The notes beneath the pieces were generated by a model. It was not told the origin of the DNA and made no database searches. It saw only the letters and a list, made by a program, of their open reading frames with translations. 24,880 bases of DNA from the NCBI GenBank assembly GCA_016206675.1, contig JACQRD010000045.1:1-24880 (forward strand), written 5' to 3'. Origin of the DNA: Candidatus Omnitrophota bacterium (GTDB lineage: Bacteria; Omnitrophota; Gorgyraeia; Aquiviventales; Aquiviventaceae). Below are positions 7,355 to 14,280 of the stretch, piece by piece. The translations under genes were made by a program, and so were the position numbers. Numbering within the stretch: the first letter of the stretch is position 1; each line of letters starts with the position of its first letter.

Positions 7355-8505
7355 CAGAGCGCCGTGAGCCAACGGGCCAGCGTGGCGGAGAGCAGCCCAA
7401 GGTAGGTGCCGAGCGCGTTGCCGGCCACCGCCAGCAGCAGCCCGATCGGGACGAACGACTGATGATAGACCGCGCCCACCAGCGGCGCGGAGACGACCCC
7501 GCCGAGGTTCGCCTGGCTTGCCGTCGCCAGCAGGCCGATCGGTATTCGCAGCCGCCGCCCTGCCAGCAGCAAGAGGGTTCCGTGGAGCGCGGCCGTCAGG
7601 CCTCCGACGAGCATCCACGCGGGCGCTGACCACAGCGCGGGAAGATTGGCCTGCGCTCCTGTCGCCGCCAGCACCAGGCAGAGGCTCCACGAGCCCGCCG
7701 TCTGGCCGTGGGCTGCCAGCCGGTGCACCGCAGGCAGCAGCGACAATCCCAGCGCGCCCGTGGTGACCAGCAGCACCGTCCATCCTGAGGCCGAGCTGAC
7801 CACTGAGGAGGTCGGCAGGCGTGATCCGACAGCCGCGGCCGCCCACGTCAGCGCGACGGCGCCGGCCACGCACCGCGCCGCCGCTTCGATTCGTCGGGGC
7901 ATCTTGGTTGTGGAGGCATTCGCTTTAAGCTGGGGAGGGTTCCATGAGGCGCCAAGCCAGCGATTCAGCGCGTGCTGCCTCGCCGAGCCGGCCACCAGCA
8001 GCGCCATCCAGCCATACGCAACCGCCGCATCCACGACGATGAGCGGAGCAAACACCCCGTCGGGCACCGCCAAGACCGACCGCATGGAGAGCAGATTCAT
8101 CGTGCCGCCGGTCCACGTGGCCGCCAGCGCCCCGGCGCCTTTCCAGGCTTCTGGGGGCAGCCATCCCTGCAGCAGCCACACGCCGAGCGGCGCGCCGACC
8201 ATAATGCCTGCCGCGCCGATGGCGGCGGCAGCCAACGCCTGGCGGCCGGAGGCCGCAATCGCCGGCAGATCGACCCCTAGTAGCAGACAGGCAAGGGCCA
8301 CGGGCAACAGCCACGTGGTCAGTTGCGCATAGGCAGGATGCGCGCTTGGCAGCAGGTGGAGAGCCACCGATGCTATCGGCAGCGCGTAACACCACAGCGG
8401 CACCGGCAACCAGCGAAAGAGTTGGCGAAGGGTGGCTTGACGGCTAGCAAGCGAAATCGCGGTGACAAGAAGGATAAGCCCTGCAACTGGCCACCAACCC
8501 CCCAT
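7354..8505 (-). CDS. DUF819 family multi-pass membrane protein
   Basis: From ATG 8505 the protein has 383 residues and about ten hydrophobic segments. The family-typical pair of re-entrant-like motifs is visible: ATWTGGTMNLLSM in the first half and TASQANLGGVVSAPL in the second, an inverted-repeat layout resembling transporter families. DUF819 members (YjcL-like) are predicted integral membrane transporters of unknown substrate. A longer frame opens at 8568, but its extra 21 residues come wholly from the heptamer-repeat DNA at 8507-8635, so I prefer the start MGGWWPVAG; neither start has a good Shine-Dalgarno. It lies downstream of the NlpC/P60 gene on the same strand, separated by the repeat. 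Confidence 0.8.
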   Translation of the reverse strand: MGGWWPVAGLILLVTAISLASRQATLRQLFRWLPVPLWCYALPIASVALHLLPSAHPAYAQLTTWLLPVALACLLLGVDLPAIAASGRQALAAAAIGAAGIMVGAPLGVWLLQGWLPPEAWKGAGALAATWTGGTMNLLSMRSVLAVPDGVFAPLIVVDAAVAYGWMALLVAGSARQHALNRWLGASWNPPQLKANASTTKMPRRIEAAARCVAGAVALTWAAAAVGSRLPTSSVVSSASGWTVLLVTTGALGLSLLPAVHRLAAHGQTAGSWSLCLVLAATGAQANLPALWSAPAWMLVGGLTAALHGTLLLLAGRRLRIPIGLLATASQANLGGVVSAPLVGAVYHQSFVPIGLLLAVAGNALGTYLGLLSATLARWLTAL

Positions 8506-8506
8506 C

Positions 8507-8635
8507 AATAACCAAGCACCAAATCCCAAATGCCAAATAAATTCCAAGCACCAAATTCCAATAACCAAACCGTTTGGTGCTTGGTGCTTGGGATTTGGTG
8601 CTTATTTGGAGCTTGGGATTTGGTCATTGGTTATT
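8507..8635. repeat. 129-nt heptamer palindrome, copy 1
   Basis: The arms are built from CCAAATC/CCAAGCA-type heptamers and their complement, with outer AATAACCAA/TTGGTTATT and centre CCAAACCGTTTGG (8565-8577). The element lies between the NlpC/P60 stop and the DUF819 start. Its reverse complement aligns without gaps to 15081-15209: 60 of 65 bases match in the first half and about three quarters in the second. Confidence 0.92.
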
Positions 8636-8638
8636 CCG

Positions 8639-9673
8639 CTAGGGCAAGTAGCTGCCAAAGGAGACGGTTTGGCCGTCGACTACGCTGCCGGGGGCGAGCC
8701 AATCGAGCGGTTGGCCCAACCGGCGCGCCAAGGGGATGCGCCGCACCGTCTGGCCGGTGCCCGGTGCTTCGATGACGTCGCCGTCACCGGCATAGAGCAT
8801 CACGTGGACGACGTGGCGGGGATTGCCGCGCTCCGAGAGGAAGATCAAATCGCCGGGCTGCGGGGCCTTCACGGGCTGCGCGCGCAGCGACTGCTCATGC
8901 GCATCGCGGGGGATCGCCATGCCGGCGGCGCGGTAGGCCAGGTTGACCAGTCCGGAGCAATCCACGCCCGAGGCGGCGATGGCCGTCTCGTCGGTTCGCG
9001 GGGATCGGCCGCCCCAAACATATGGATCGCCGAGAAACAAGGCGGCGATGCGCAGGACCAGCGTGCGGCGCTCAAGCGGCGGCAAGACGGCCAGCTCCTG
9101 CAGCGAGCGCGCCTCCGCGTACGCCATCCAGGCGAAGCCGCCGTCGACGAGCTCCACGCGCCAGAGCTGGCCTCCCATTTCCGTCGCCCGGATCATCGTG
9201 CCGAGCGGCAGGCGCATGGGCAGCGGCGCGGTACGGTACGCATCCGCCCACACGCGCGCCCATCGGCTGGTGACGACCGCCGTGGCCGTTGACACGGCGT
9301 CAGAGGGTGCTAGCGCCTGCGCGGGCACCCACCCCGGGTAGCCTTGCCATCGGCCCTGGTGGCTGTACTCCGCCTGCTCCAGCGCTTCGACGCGGGACCA
9401 GCCCTCGCGGGATTCCACGACGCGCACCTGCTCGCCGTAGAGCAGCTGGGTTTCCTGCTGCGGATCGTGGGTGCCGGTCTGAACCGTGGTGTGCGGGGCG
9501 GCGCGCAGATCCGCAAGAGGCACGGCGACGACCATCGTGCTGTGCGACGACGCGCACCCCATCACAGCACACAGCACACAGCACACAGCACACAGCAAAG
9601 ACCAATGCCGAGTGTGTGAATGTTCTTGCTGTCTGCTGTCTGCTGTCTGCTGTTTGCTACTGAGCGGGGTCAT
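8639..9673 (-). CDS. NlpC/P60 cell-wall peptidase lipoprotein with SH3b domains (YkfC-like)
   Basis: I chose ATG 9673 (344 residues) over 9736 because the longer form would run through the promoter of the divergent gene, and GGAAAG precedes 9673. The N-terminus is a lipoprotein signal (LLCAVCCVLCAVMGC, Cys at about residue 40). Two SH3b-like regions follow (ADLRAAPHTTV; YGEQVRVVESREGWSRV), then an NlpC/P60 domain with nucleophile Cys239 (GVDCSGLV) and His290 (HVMLYAGDG). Size and residue spacing resemble YkfC-type gamma-D-glutamyl-L-diamino-acid endopeptidases, which trim peptidoglycan peptides. At the usual third catalytic position Glu302 (VIEAPG) replaces His. The signal peptide is encoded by heptamer repeats (9563-9659), and SKQQTADSRQQ before it comes from the other arm. 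Confidence 0.85.
   Translation of the reverse strand: MTPLSSKQQTADSRQQEHSHTRHWSLLCAVCCVLCAVMGCASSHSTMVVAVPLADLRAAPHTTVQTGTHDPQQETQLLYGEQVRVVESREGWSRVEALEQAEYSHQGRWQGYPGWVPAQALAPSDAVSTATAVVTSRWARVWADAYRTAPLPMRLPLGTMIRATEMGGQLWRVELVDGGFAWMAYAEARSLQELAVLPPLERRTLVLRIAALFLGDPYVWGGRSPRTDETAIAASGVDCSGLVNLAYRAAGMAIPRDAHEQSLRAQPVKAPQPGDLIFLSERGNPRHVVHVMLYAGDGDVIEAPGTGQTVRRIPLARRLGQPLDWLAPGSVVDGQTVSFGSYLP
9563..9659. repeat. Heptamer palindrome encoding a lipoprotein signal peptide
   Basis: The left arm is ACACAGC repeated (9563-9597) and the right arm is CTGTCTG repeated (9626-9659), complementary through GCTGT/ACAGC cores. It lies entirely inside the 5' end of the NlpC/P60 gene. Confidence 0.85.
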
Positions 9674-9701
9674 GCGCTTTCCGAATAGCCTCTTCACCTT
9701 A

Positions 9702-9736
9702 TTGAACAACAGTTTCGATTGCGTTACAATACGCAA
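9702..9736 (+). promoter_or_regulatory. Promoter and possible operator of the RAM-protein/ferredoxin operon
   Basis: TTGAAC (9702-9707), 17 nt, TACAAT (9725-9730). The -10 hexamer is exactly framed by a perfect inverted repeat, TTGCGT-TACAAT-ACGCAA (9719-9736), a geometry expected for a repressor site. The transcript would carry GAGGTG before the ATG at 9748. Confidence 0.75.
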
Positions 9737-9747
9737 CGAGGTGTGAG

Positions 9748-9972
9748 ATGCCCAAAGCGTTCATCATGATTGATGTGGTTCCCGGTCAGGAGGCGGCCGT
9801 GCAGACGGCCATCCAGAAGCTGGCCGGCGTCAAGATGGTGCACCAGGTCACCGGCGAGCACGACATGATCGCCTTCATTGACGCCGAGCCCTACGAAGAG
9901 TTCGCCGTCGTGCTCTCCACCATCCGGCAGTTGAACGGCGTGCGGGATACCGATTCGCATCTTGTACTTTAA
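9748..9972 (+). CDS. Stand-alone Lrp/AsnC ligand-binding (RAM) domain protein
   Basis: A 74-residue protein made only of the alpha-beta RAM fold: MPKAFIMIDVVPGQE as the first strand, a helix, KMVHQVTGEHDMIAFIDAE as central strands, then a helix and a final strand. It lacks the DNA-binding helix-turn-helix of full Lrp proteins. Small RAM proteins of this kind form oligomers that bind amino acids or other small ligands and may modulate partners. GAGGTG lies just before the ATG. The ferredoxin gene begins 18 nt after its stop, so the two are probably co-transcribed. Confidence 0.88.
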   Translation: MPKAFIMIDVVPGQEAAVQTAIQKLAGVKMVHQVTGEHDMIAFIDAEPYEEFAVVLSTIRQLNGVRDTDSHLVL

Positions 9973-9990
9973 ACCGGCGGGAGGTCGTGC

Positions 9991-10305
9991 ATGTCCTACG
10001 TGATTACCGAGAAGTGCCTGGGCGAGCGCTACGCCGTCTGCGCCACGGTCTGCCCAGTCGAATGCATCCACCCCGGCGACTACAAGGGGCAGGAGTTCAT
10101 GATCATCGACCCAGAGGTGTGTATCAACTGCGGCCTCTGCCTGCCCGAGTGCCCGGTGGGTGCAATCGTCGCCTCGGAAGAGGAAGACCAGGCCTACGCC
10201 GCCATCAACAAGGAACTCACCCCCACCTACAAGAACAACCCGCCAGCGCCTGAACGGCCGAAGAACGATCCGCCCAAGCGCCCCGGTAATAAGCTCGTGA
10301 ATTAA
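9991..10305 (+). CDS. Ferredoxin with two iron-sulfur clusters (7Fe/8Fe type)
   Basis: A 104-residue protein. The first cluster motif, C9-x7-C17-x3-C21-P-x2-C25, is the spacing found in 7Fe [3Fe-4S][4Fe-4S] ferredoxins such as that of Thermus. The second, CINCGLCLPECP, is a standard CxxCxxCxxxCP [4Fe-4S] site. The C-terminal ~35 residues are Pro/Lys/Asn-rich and probably disordered. It is a soluble low-potential electron carrier; the siroheme reductase at 23069 is one possible partner but there is no direct link. GGGAGGT upstream supports the ATG at 9991. A strong hairpin terminator follows at once. Confidence 0.93.
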   Translation: MSYVITEKCLGERYAVCATVCPVECIHPGDYKGQEFMIIDPEVCINCGLCLPECPVGAIVASEEEDQAYAAINKELTPTYKNNPPAPERPKNDPPKRPGNKLVN

Positions 10306-10352
10306 ACCGGTACCAGGTACCGGTCTACCGCATCGGTACCTGGTACCGGTTT
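10304..10352. terminator. Bidirectional terminator between ferredoxin and elp3
   Basis: A perfect 19-bp inverted repeat, 10304-10322 with 10334-10352, and an 11-nt loop. Each arm holds two GGTACC units. TTTTATTT follows on the + strand and the arm's own AAA gives a U-run on the - strand, so it can end both convergent genes. Confidence 0.92.
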
Positions 10353-10372
10353 TATTTCAGGCGAGGCCGGTT

Positions 10373-11998
10373 TCATAGGGCCTTGACCATGTAAGTCTCC
10401 TGAAGTTCATAGCCCAGGCGGCGGTAGTACTCGCGCGCCCCCACCCCTGCGATGACGGCGAGGCGCCGCCTGCCGAACTCCTCCTTCGCGATGCGCTCCG
10501 CCTCCTGGATCAGCCGCGCCCCGAAGCCGCGGTGCTGGGCGGCATCCTCGCGGCGCCCATGCAGCGGCACGTGCCGCCCATAGGTATGCAGCTCGCGGAT
10601 CAGCGCGGCCTCGCGCAGCGCCGGCAGCGCCGCCGCCGCGCTGGAAGGAATGCGCAACCGCAACAGCGAGGCGACGCGGTCGGCAGTCCCATCCTCGAAA
10701 CTCAGGAAAATTTCCGTGCCACCGGAAGCAGGGTAACTGCGGCGCACCAACTCGAAGTGGCCCTGGGCCTCATCGCGTACCTGGCGGCAGCGGATACACC
10801 GGCAGGAGAGCCCTCTTGCGCGCATCCGGCGCAGGACGGCTTCCCGCAGGTTGGTGATCCGGCAGCCGGCCTCAATCGACGTTGAGGGAATATCGCGGAT
10901 GACCCGCTCGATGCGCACGTGCGGCGGCACCCGCCGCTTGATCTCCACCAGCAGTTCCAGCAGCGTCTCGTCATCGTAAGGGACGTAGCGGCCCTGGCGC
11001 CACCAGCCGTGGAGCTCGGCCGTCTCAATCACCACGCACGGATAGAGCTTGAGCGTATCCGGCTGGTAGTTCTCCTCGGTGAAGAGCGCCTGGGCCGTCT
11101 GCAGATCGCTCTCCGGGGTGGCACCGGGCAGGTTCGGCATCAGGTGGTAGGCGACCTTGAAGCCCGCATCCTTCAGCCACCGTGTTGCGCGCCGCACCTC
11201 GGCGGTGCCGTGGTCGCGGACGATCAGGCGCAACACCTCTTCGTCCAGGCTCTGCACGCCCAGCTCTACGCGCGTCACCCCCAGCCGGCGCAGCCGGCGC
11301 ACTTCCGCTTCATCGACGTAATCCGGCCTCGTCTCAATCGTGATGCCGATGATGCGGCACCCTGCGGTTTCATTAGTCTGCTGCGCATCCGCGAGCGAGC
11401 CGGGCTGAAGGCTGAAGGCTGAAGGCTGAAGGCTAGTGTTGGTGTCTTGAGCCTTGAACCTTGAGCCTTGAGCGAATTCGTTCGCCGCCTCGACGCAGCG
11501 TTGGATGAACGTCTGCTGGTACGCCTCCGGGTAGAAGGACCACGTGCCGCCTTTGATGATAAGCTCGATCTTGTCCGTCGGATGGCCGGTTTCCTCCAGC
11601 GCCTTAAGCCGGCGGCACACCTGCCCGTAGGGATCGTAGTCGCTGCGCAGCGCGCGCATGACGGCGGGCTCGTTGGTGAGGTAGCTCTTGGGCGCGCGCG
11701 CCTCCGTGGGGCAATAGACGCAGCGGCCCGGGCAGGGGAAGGGTTCGGTGATGACCGTGACGGTGGCCAGGCCGGATTGCGACCGGATGCCGTTGAGGGT
11801 CAGGATGCGCTCCAGCGGCTCGCTCATCGGCCGCCGGCCACCTGAGACCTCTTCGCGGTAGCGCATCAGCAGCGCATCATTGCGGATGAGGGGCCCGCCG
11901 GTTGCGGAGGCCACATGCACTTTGAGGCGCCGCAACTGCGCGCGATTCTGCGGCAGCGTCTCCGCGATCCGATTCAACAGGTGGCTGACAGCATCCAT
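10373..11998 (-). CDS. elp3: Bacterial Elp3-type radical SAM/GNAT tRNA-modifying enzyme
   Basis: A 541-residue protein from ATG 11998 (a TTG six bases earlier is less likely). The radical SAM domain has the iron-sulfur motif PCPGRCVYC (Cys89, 93, 96) followed by PTEARAPKSYL, as in Dehalococcoides-type Elp3, and the family motif GITIETRPDY. The C-terminal GNAT domain shows GFGARLIQEAERIA and GVGAREYYRRLGYE. Elp3 makes the carboxymethyl group on wobble uridine of tRNA using acetyl-CoA and SAM; this bacterial type works without other Elongator subunits. Odd feature: residues ~177-200, between RCVEAANEFA and SLADAQQTNE, are encoded by heptamer-repeat DNA and lengthen a loop that is short in relatives I recall. 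Confidence 0.95.
   Translation of the reverse strand: MDAVSHLLNRIAETLPQNRAQLRRLKVHVASATGGPLIRNDALLMRYREEVSGGRRPMSEPLERILTLNGIRSQSGLATVTVITEPFPCPGRCVYCPTEARAPKSYLTNEPAVMRALRSDYDPYGQVCRRLKALEETGHPTDKIELIIKGGTWSFYPEAYQQTFIQRCVEAANEFAQGSRFKAQDTNTSLQPSAFSLQPGSLADAQQTNETAGCRIIGITIETRPDYVDEAEVRRLRRLGVTRVELGVQSLDEEVLRLIVRDHGTAEVRRATRWLKDAGFKVAYHLMPNLPGATPESDLQTAQALFTEENYQPDTLKLYPCVVIETAELHGWWRQGRYVPYDDETLLELLVEIKRRVPPHVRIERVIRDIPSTSIEAGCRITNLREAVLRRMRARGLSCRCIRCRQVRDEAQGHFELVRRSYPASGGTEIFLSFEDGTADRVASLLRLRIPSSAAAALPALREAALIRELHTYGRHVPLHGRREDAAQHRGFGARLIQEAERIAKEEFGRRRLAVIAGVGAREYYRRLGYELQETYMVKAL
11403..11473. repeat. Heptamer repeat inserted in frame in elp3
   Basis: GGCTGAA repeated four to five times, a 15-nt loop, then CTTGAGC/CTTGAAC repeated. 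The arms pair through AAGGCT/AGCCTT with one mismatch per heptamer. It encodes ~24 residues of the Elp3 protein on the other strand. Confidence 0.88.
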
Positions 11999-12050
11999 TG
12001 CCAACCATCTTAGCAGATGTTTATAATAGCGTCGCCATGGCGACGGTCAA
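11998..12050. promoter_or_regulatory. Overlapping divergent promoters of elp3 and the GNAT gene
   Basis: The + strand has TTGCCA (11998-12003), 18 nt, TATAAT (12022-12027), 9 nt before the GNAT ATG. The - strand has TTGACC (complement of 12045-12050), 16 nt, TATTAT (complement of 12023-12028), about 24 nt before the elp3 ATG. The two -10 boxes share five base pairs, so polymerase should not occupy both at once. Confidence 0.75.
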
Positions 12051-12327
12051 GGTGCAGGTACTTCATGACAAGGCGGGCAGCCGGTTCTGCGTCACACTCG
12101 AGGGCTACGAAGCCTGCCTGATGTACCGGCTGACGGGCAAGGAGATCGACCTCTATCACACCTATGTCCCGGAAATTTTCAGAGGCCGCGGGGTGGCGGA
12201 GAAGCTCTGCCAGGCCGCTTTTGAATATGCCAAAGCGCAGCAGCTCACCGTGACCCCCTCGTGCTCCTATATCTCGGGTGCTTACCTCAAGCGTCATCCC
12301 GAATACCAAGCGCTGACGAGCCGATGA
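12037..12327 (+). CDS. Small GNAT-family N-acetyltransferase (YjdJ/NATD1-like)
   Basis: From ATG 12037 the protein has 96 residues; an in-frame ATG upstream of the -10 box is excluded by the promoter position. It matches the compact GNAT family typified by YjdJ/NATD1: DLYHTYVPEIFRGRGVAEKL contains the acetyl-CoA loop RGRGVA, followed by the conserved end VTPSCSYISGAYLKRHPEY. The substrate is unknown. The 9-nt distance from TATAAT to ATG implies a leaderless mRNA. def lies 92 nt downstream, separated by a heptamer array, and may be read from the same promoter. Confidence 0.9.
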   Translation: MATVKVQVLHDKAGSRFCVTLEGYEACLMYRLTGKEIDLYHTYVPEIFRGRGVAEKLCQAAFEYAKAQQLTVTPSCSYISGAYLKRHPEYQALTSR

Positions 12328-12347
12328 TCGCCGCCGGATGCGACTTC

Positions 12348-12413
12348 GACTCGAGACTCGAGACTCGGGACTCGCGTCTCCGGTCGCGGGTCGCGGGTCG
12401 CGGGTCGCGGGTC
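12348..12413. repeat. GACTCGA/TCGCGGG heptamer hairpin before def
   Basis: About four GACTCGA-type units followed by about four TCGCGGG units. The arms pair as RNA if G-U pairs are allowed (GACUCGC with GCGGGUC). It ends 5 nt before the def ATG and occupies the place of a ribosome binding site. Confidence 0.78.
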
Positions 12414-12418
12414 TGACA

Positions 12419-12949
12419 ATGTCGATTCTCAAGGTCGCGCGATTGGGCCATCCGGTCATCCGCAAGCCGTCAGCGTCCGTGCCGAAAGAAACGATCGCCT
12501 CGCCCGAGGTGCAGCGGTTCATCGACGACATGATCGAGACGATGTCCGAGTACGACGGCGTCGGGCTGGCAGCGCCGCAGGTGCACATCTCGAAGCAGGT
12601 CGCGGTCATCGAGGTGCGGCAGAACCGCCGCTATCCCGGCGAGGGGCCGATCCCGCTGACGGTGCTGATCAACCCGAAGATCCTCAGCGCGTCAAAGAAG
12701 CAGCTGGAGGATTGGGAGGGGTGCCTGAGTGTCAACGACTTCCGCGGCAGGGTGCCCCGCGCGGAATCATTGGAGGTGGAAGCCTACAACCGCAAAGGGG
12801 AGAAGGTGAAGTTTCACGCGCACGGCTTCTTCGCGCGCATCATCCAGCACGAGTGCGACCATCTTGCCGGCAAGGTCTTCCTCGACCGGATGCCGAATCT
12901 TTCCACGCTCGCCCACCTCAACGAGTTCGCCCGCTACTGGCAGGAGTAA
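12419..12949 (+). CDS. def: Peptide deformylase
   Basis: A 176-residue protein. All three family motifs are present: GVGLAAPQ (47-54), EGCLSV (100-105, metal ligand Cys102) and HECDH (144-148, two His ligands and catalytic Glu145). It removes the formyl group from N-terminal methionine of new proteins. I chose ATG 12419 because MSILKVARLGHPVIRKPS is the normal family start; a longer frame to 12338 is made of repeat-encoded residues. No Shine-Dalgarno is visible because the repeat hairpin lies directly upstream, so translation may depend on its folding or on readthrough from the GNAT gene. Confidence 0.97.
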   Translation: MSILKVARLGHPVIRKPSASVPKETIASPEVQRFIDDMIETMSEYDGVGLAAPQVHISKQVAVIEVRQNRRYPGEGPIPLTVLINPKILSASKKQLEDWEGCLSVNDFRGRVPRAESLEVEAYNRKGEKVKFHAHGFFARIIQHECDHLAGKVFLDRMPNLSTLAHLNEFARYWQE

Positions 12950-12954
12950 CGCGT

Positions 12955-13031
12955 GCGTAGCGTGTAGCGTTCAGCGTATAGCGTATAGGTAGATCCCTAT
13001 ACGCTAAACGCTATCCGCTATGCGCTATCCG
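12955..13031. repeat. Heptamer hairpin between convergent def and ygfZ; possible terminator
   Basis: Units of the GCGTATA and TATCCGC type form opposed arms with a perfect central stem AGCGTATAGG/CCTATACGCT. It starts 5 nt after the def stop and overlaps the ygfZ stop (13018-13020), so the last residues of YgfZ come from repeat DNA. It may end both transcripts; there is no clear T-run. Confidence 0.85.
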
Positions 13032-14109
13032 TTAGGAATGGCCGTACCGTGACGGTGGCTGGAAGGCGTTTACTGTCATGCAGAATTTCCACGCGGATGC
13101 CGGGTTCGTAGCCGCCGCGCTTCACGTATCCCAGCGCGATCGGGCGGCCCAGCGCCGGTGATTGGCACGCGCTGGTGACGCGTCCGAGCTCTTCGCCATC
13201 CCGCACGATCGCATCGCCCGTGGCGGGAACCGCAGTTCCTTCAACGACCAACCCCATCAGCCGCTTACTGACCGAGCCGTACGTCGACAGGCGCGCGATC
13301 ACCTCCTGGCCCAGGTAGCAGCCTTTGGTGTCGCTGACCGCCGTCGCTTCCAGCCCGGTTTCTGGCAGCAGATGCTCCTCCGTCATATCGAGGCCGAACC
13401 ACGGCACGCCCGCTTCGATGCGGGCGATGTTCAGCGCCTCCCAGCCTACTGCCTTCATGCCCCACGCCAGGCCTTGCTGTAGCAGTAGATGCCACAGCGC
13501 CTCAGCCTCCTCAGCCGCCGCAAGGCACAGTACCCCGATTTCCCTGGCAAGGCTCCAGCGGATGAGCCGCACCGGCACGCCTTCAATCGTCGCCTGCAGA
13601 TGATCTCCGGGTTGCGGCAGGGCCACAGGACCGCCCACCAGTTGGGTAAGAGCCGCCATCGTATGGGGGCCTTGCACGGCCAGGACGGCCTGCCGGCGCT
13701 CATGGTTAGTGATGGTGACCGCTTCGGAGAAGTGGTACCGCTCCAAGGTCTGCGCGACGGCCGGCGCTCTGAGCGCATCGCACATCAGCCAGATGGACTC
13801 GGCCTCGGCGATGACGAGCAGCTCCGCGACGAGCTTGGCGTTGGCCGTCAGCAGCGCGGCATGGCAGCCGCCGCCGGGGGCGAGCCGCGTGATGTCGTTG
13901 GTGAGCAGGTTATGGAGGAAGGCGGCGCGGTCGGCGCCTTGCACCTCAATGAGGGCCTGCGTGGAGTAGTCGATAAGACCGACGCCGCTGCGCAGCATCT
14001 GGTATTCGGCGTCGGTTGAGACGATGCGCCATGGTGCCAGCCACTCGCCGACCGTCTCATAGACGGCTTTCTCGCCATGCCGCCCATGCAAAAGCAAGGG
14101 ATACGCCAT
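13018..14109 (-). CDS. ygfZ: YgfZ/GcvT-family folate-binding protein
   Basis: A 363-residue protein with the aminomethyltransferase-like (GcvT) fold: RSGVGLIDYST near residues 40-50, FLHNLLTNDI near 64-73, and the YgfZ signature KGCYLGQE at 262-269 with its conserved Cys. YgfZ (IBA57-like) proteins bind tetrahydrofolate and help assemble or repair certain iron-sulfur enzymes, which fits a genome with Elp3, ferredoxin and siroheme/Fe-S reductase. The YgfZ motif and lack of other glycine-cleavage genes argue against GcvT. A promoter lies 9 nt before the ATG, so the mRNA is probably leaderless. Confidence 0.9.
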   Translation of the reverse strand: MAYPLLLHGRHGEKAVYETVGEWLAPWRIVSTDAEYQMLRSGVGLIDYSTQALIEVQGADRAAFLHNLLTNDITRLAPGGGCHAALLTANAKLVAELLVIAEAESIWLMCDALRAPAVAQTLERYHFSEAVTITNHERRQAVLAVQGPHTMAALTQLVGGPVALPQPGDHLQATIEGVPVRLIRWSLAREIGVLCLAAAEEAEALWHLLLQQGLAWGMKAVGWEALNIARIEAGVPWFGLDMTEEHLLPETGLEATAVSDTKGCYLGQEVIARLSTYGSVSKRLMGLVVEGTAVPATGDAIVRDGEELGRVTSACQSPALGRPIALGYVKRGGYEPGIRVEILHDSKRLPATVTVRPFLTDSA

Positions 14110-14118
14110 CGCGGCCCC

Positions 14119-14147
14119 ACTCTATGCCGCCCCCGCACCCCCGTCAA
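14119..14147 (-). promoter_or_regulatory. ygfZ promoter, probably leaderless
   Basis: On the - strand: TTGACG (complement of 14142-14147), 17 nt, TAGAGT (complement of 14119-14124), then 9 nt to the ATG at 14109. Confidence 0.65.
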
Positions 14148-14280
14148 GCACCAGCGGCGCCGGCAGTCGGCGCCTCGGGCAACACGGCCGTGCTCTAAAA
14201 GCAGTCCGCCTCCGCCGGGCTGAACCGCATATTCGCTCGCCGGGGTTGCCGGCGGCACTACTAGTGATCGCCGTAAATAG

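Noticed and set aside
8507..8635. CRISPR-like array
   Set aside because: Units are 7 nt with no spacers, and the arrays invert at their centres; there are no cas genes.
9748..9972. Truncated Lrp regulator pseudogene
   Set aside because: It has its own promoter, Shine-Dalgarno and a complete RAM fold; stand-alone RAM proteins are a known type.
13018..14109. Glycine-cleavage T protein (gcvT)
   Set aside because: The KGCYLGQE signature is that of YgfZ, and no other glycine-cleavage gene is nearby.
14148..14280. tRNA or small RNA gene in the gap before the hairpin element
   Set aside because: I could not fold a cloverleaf with a T-loop or anticodon arm, and no promoter-terminator pair brackets it.
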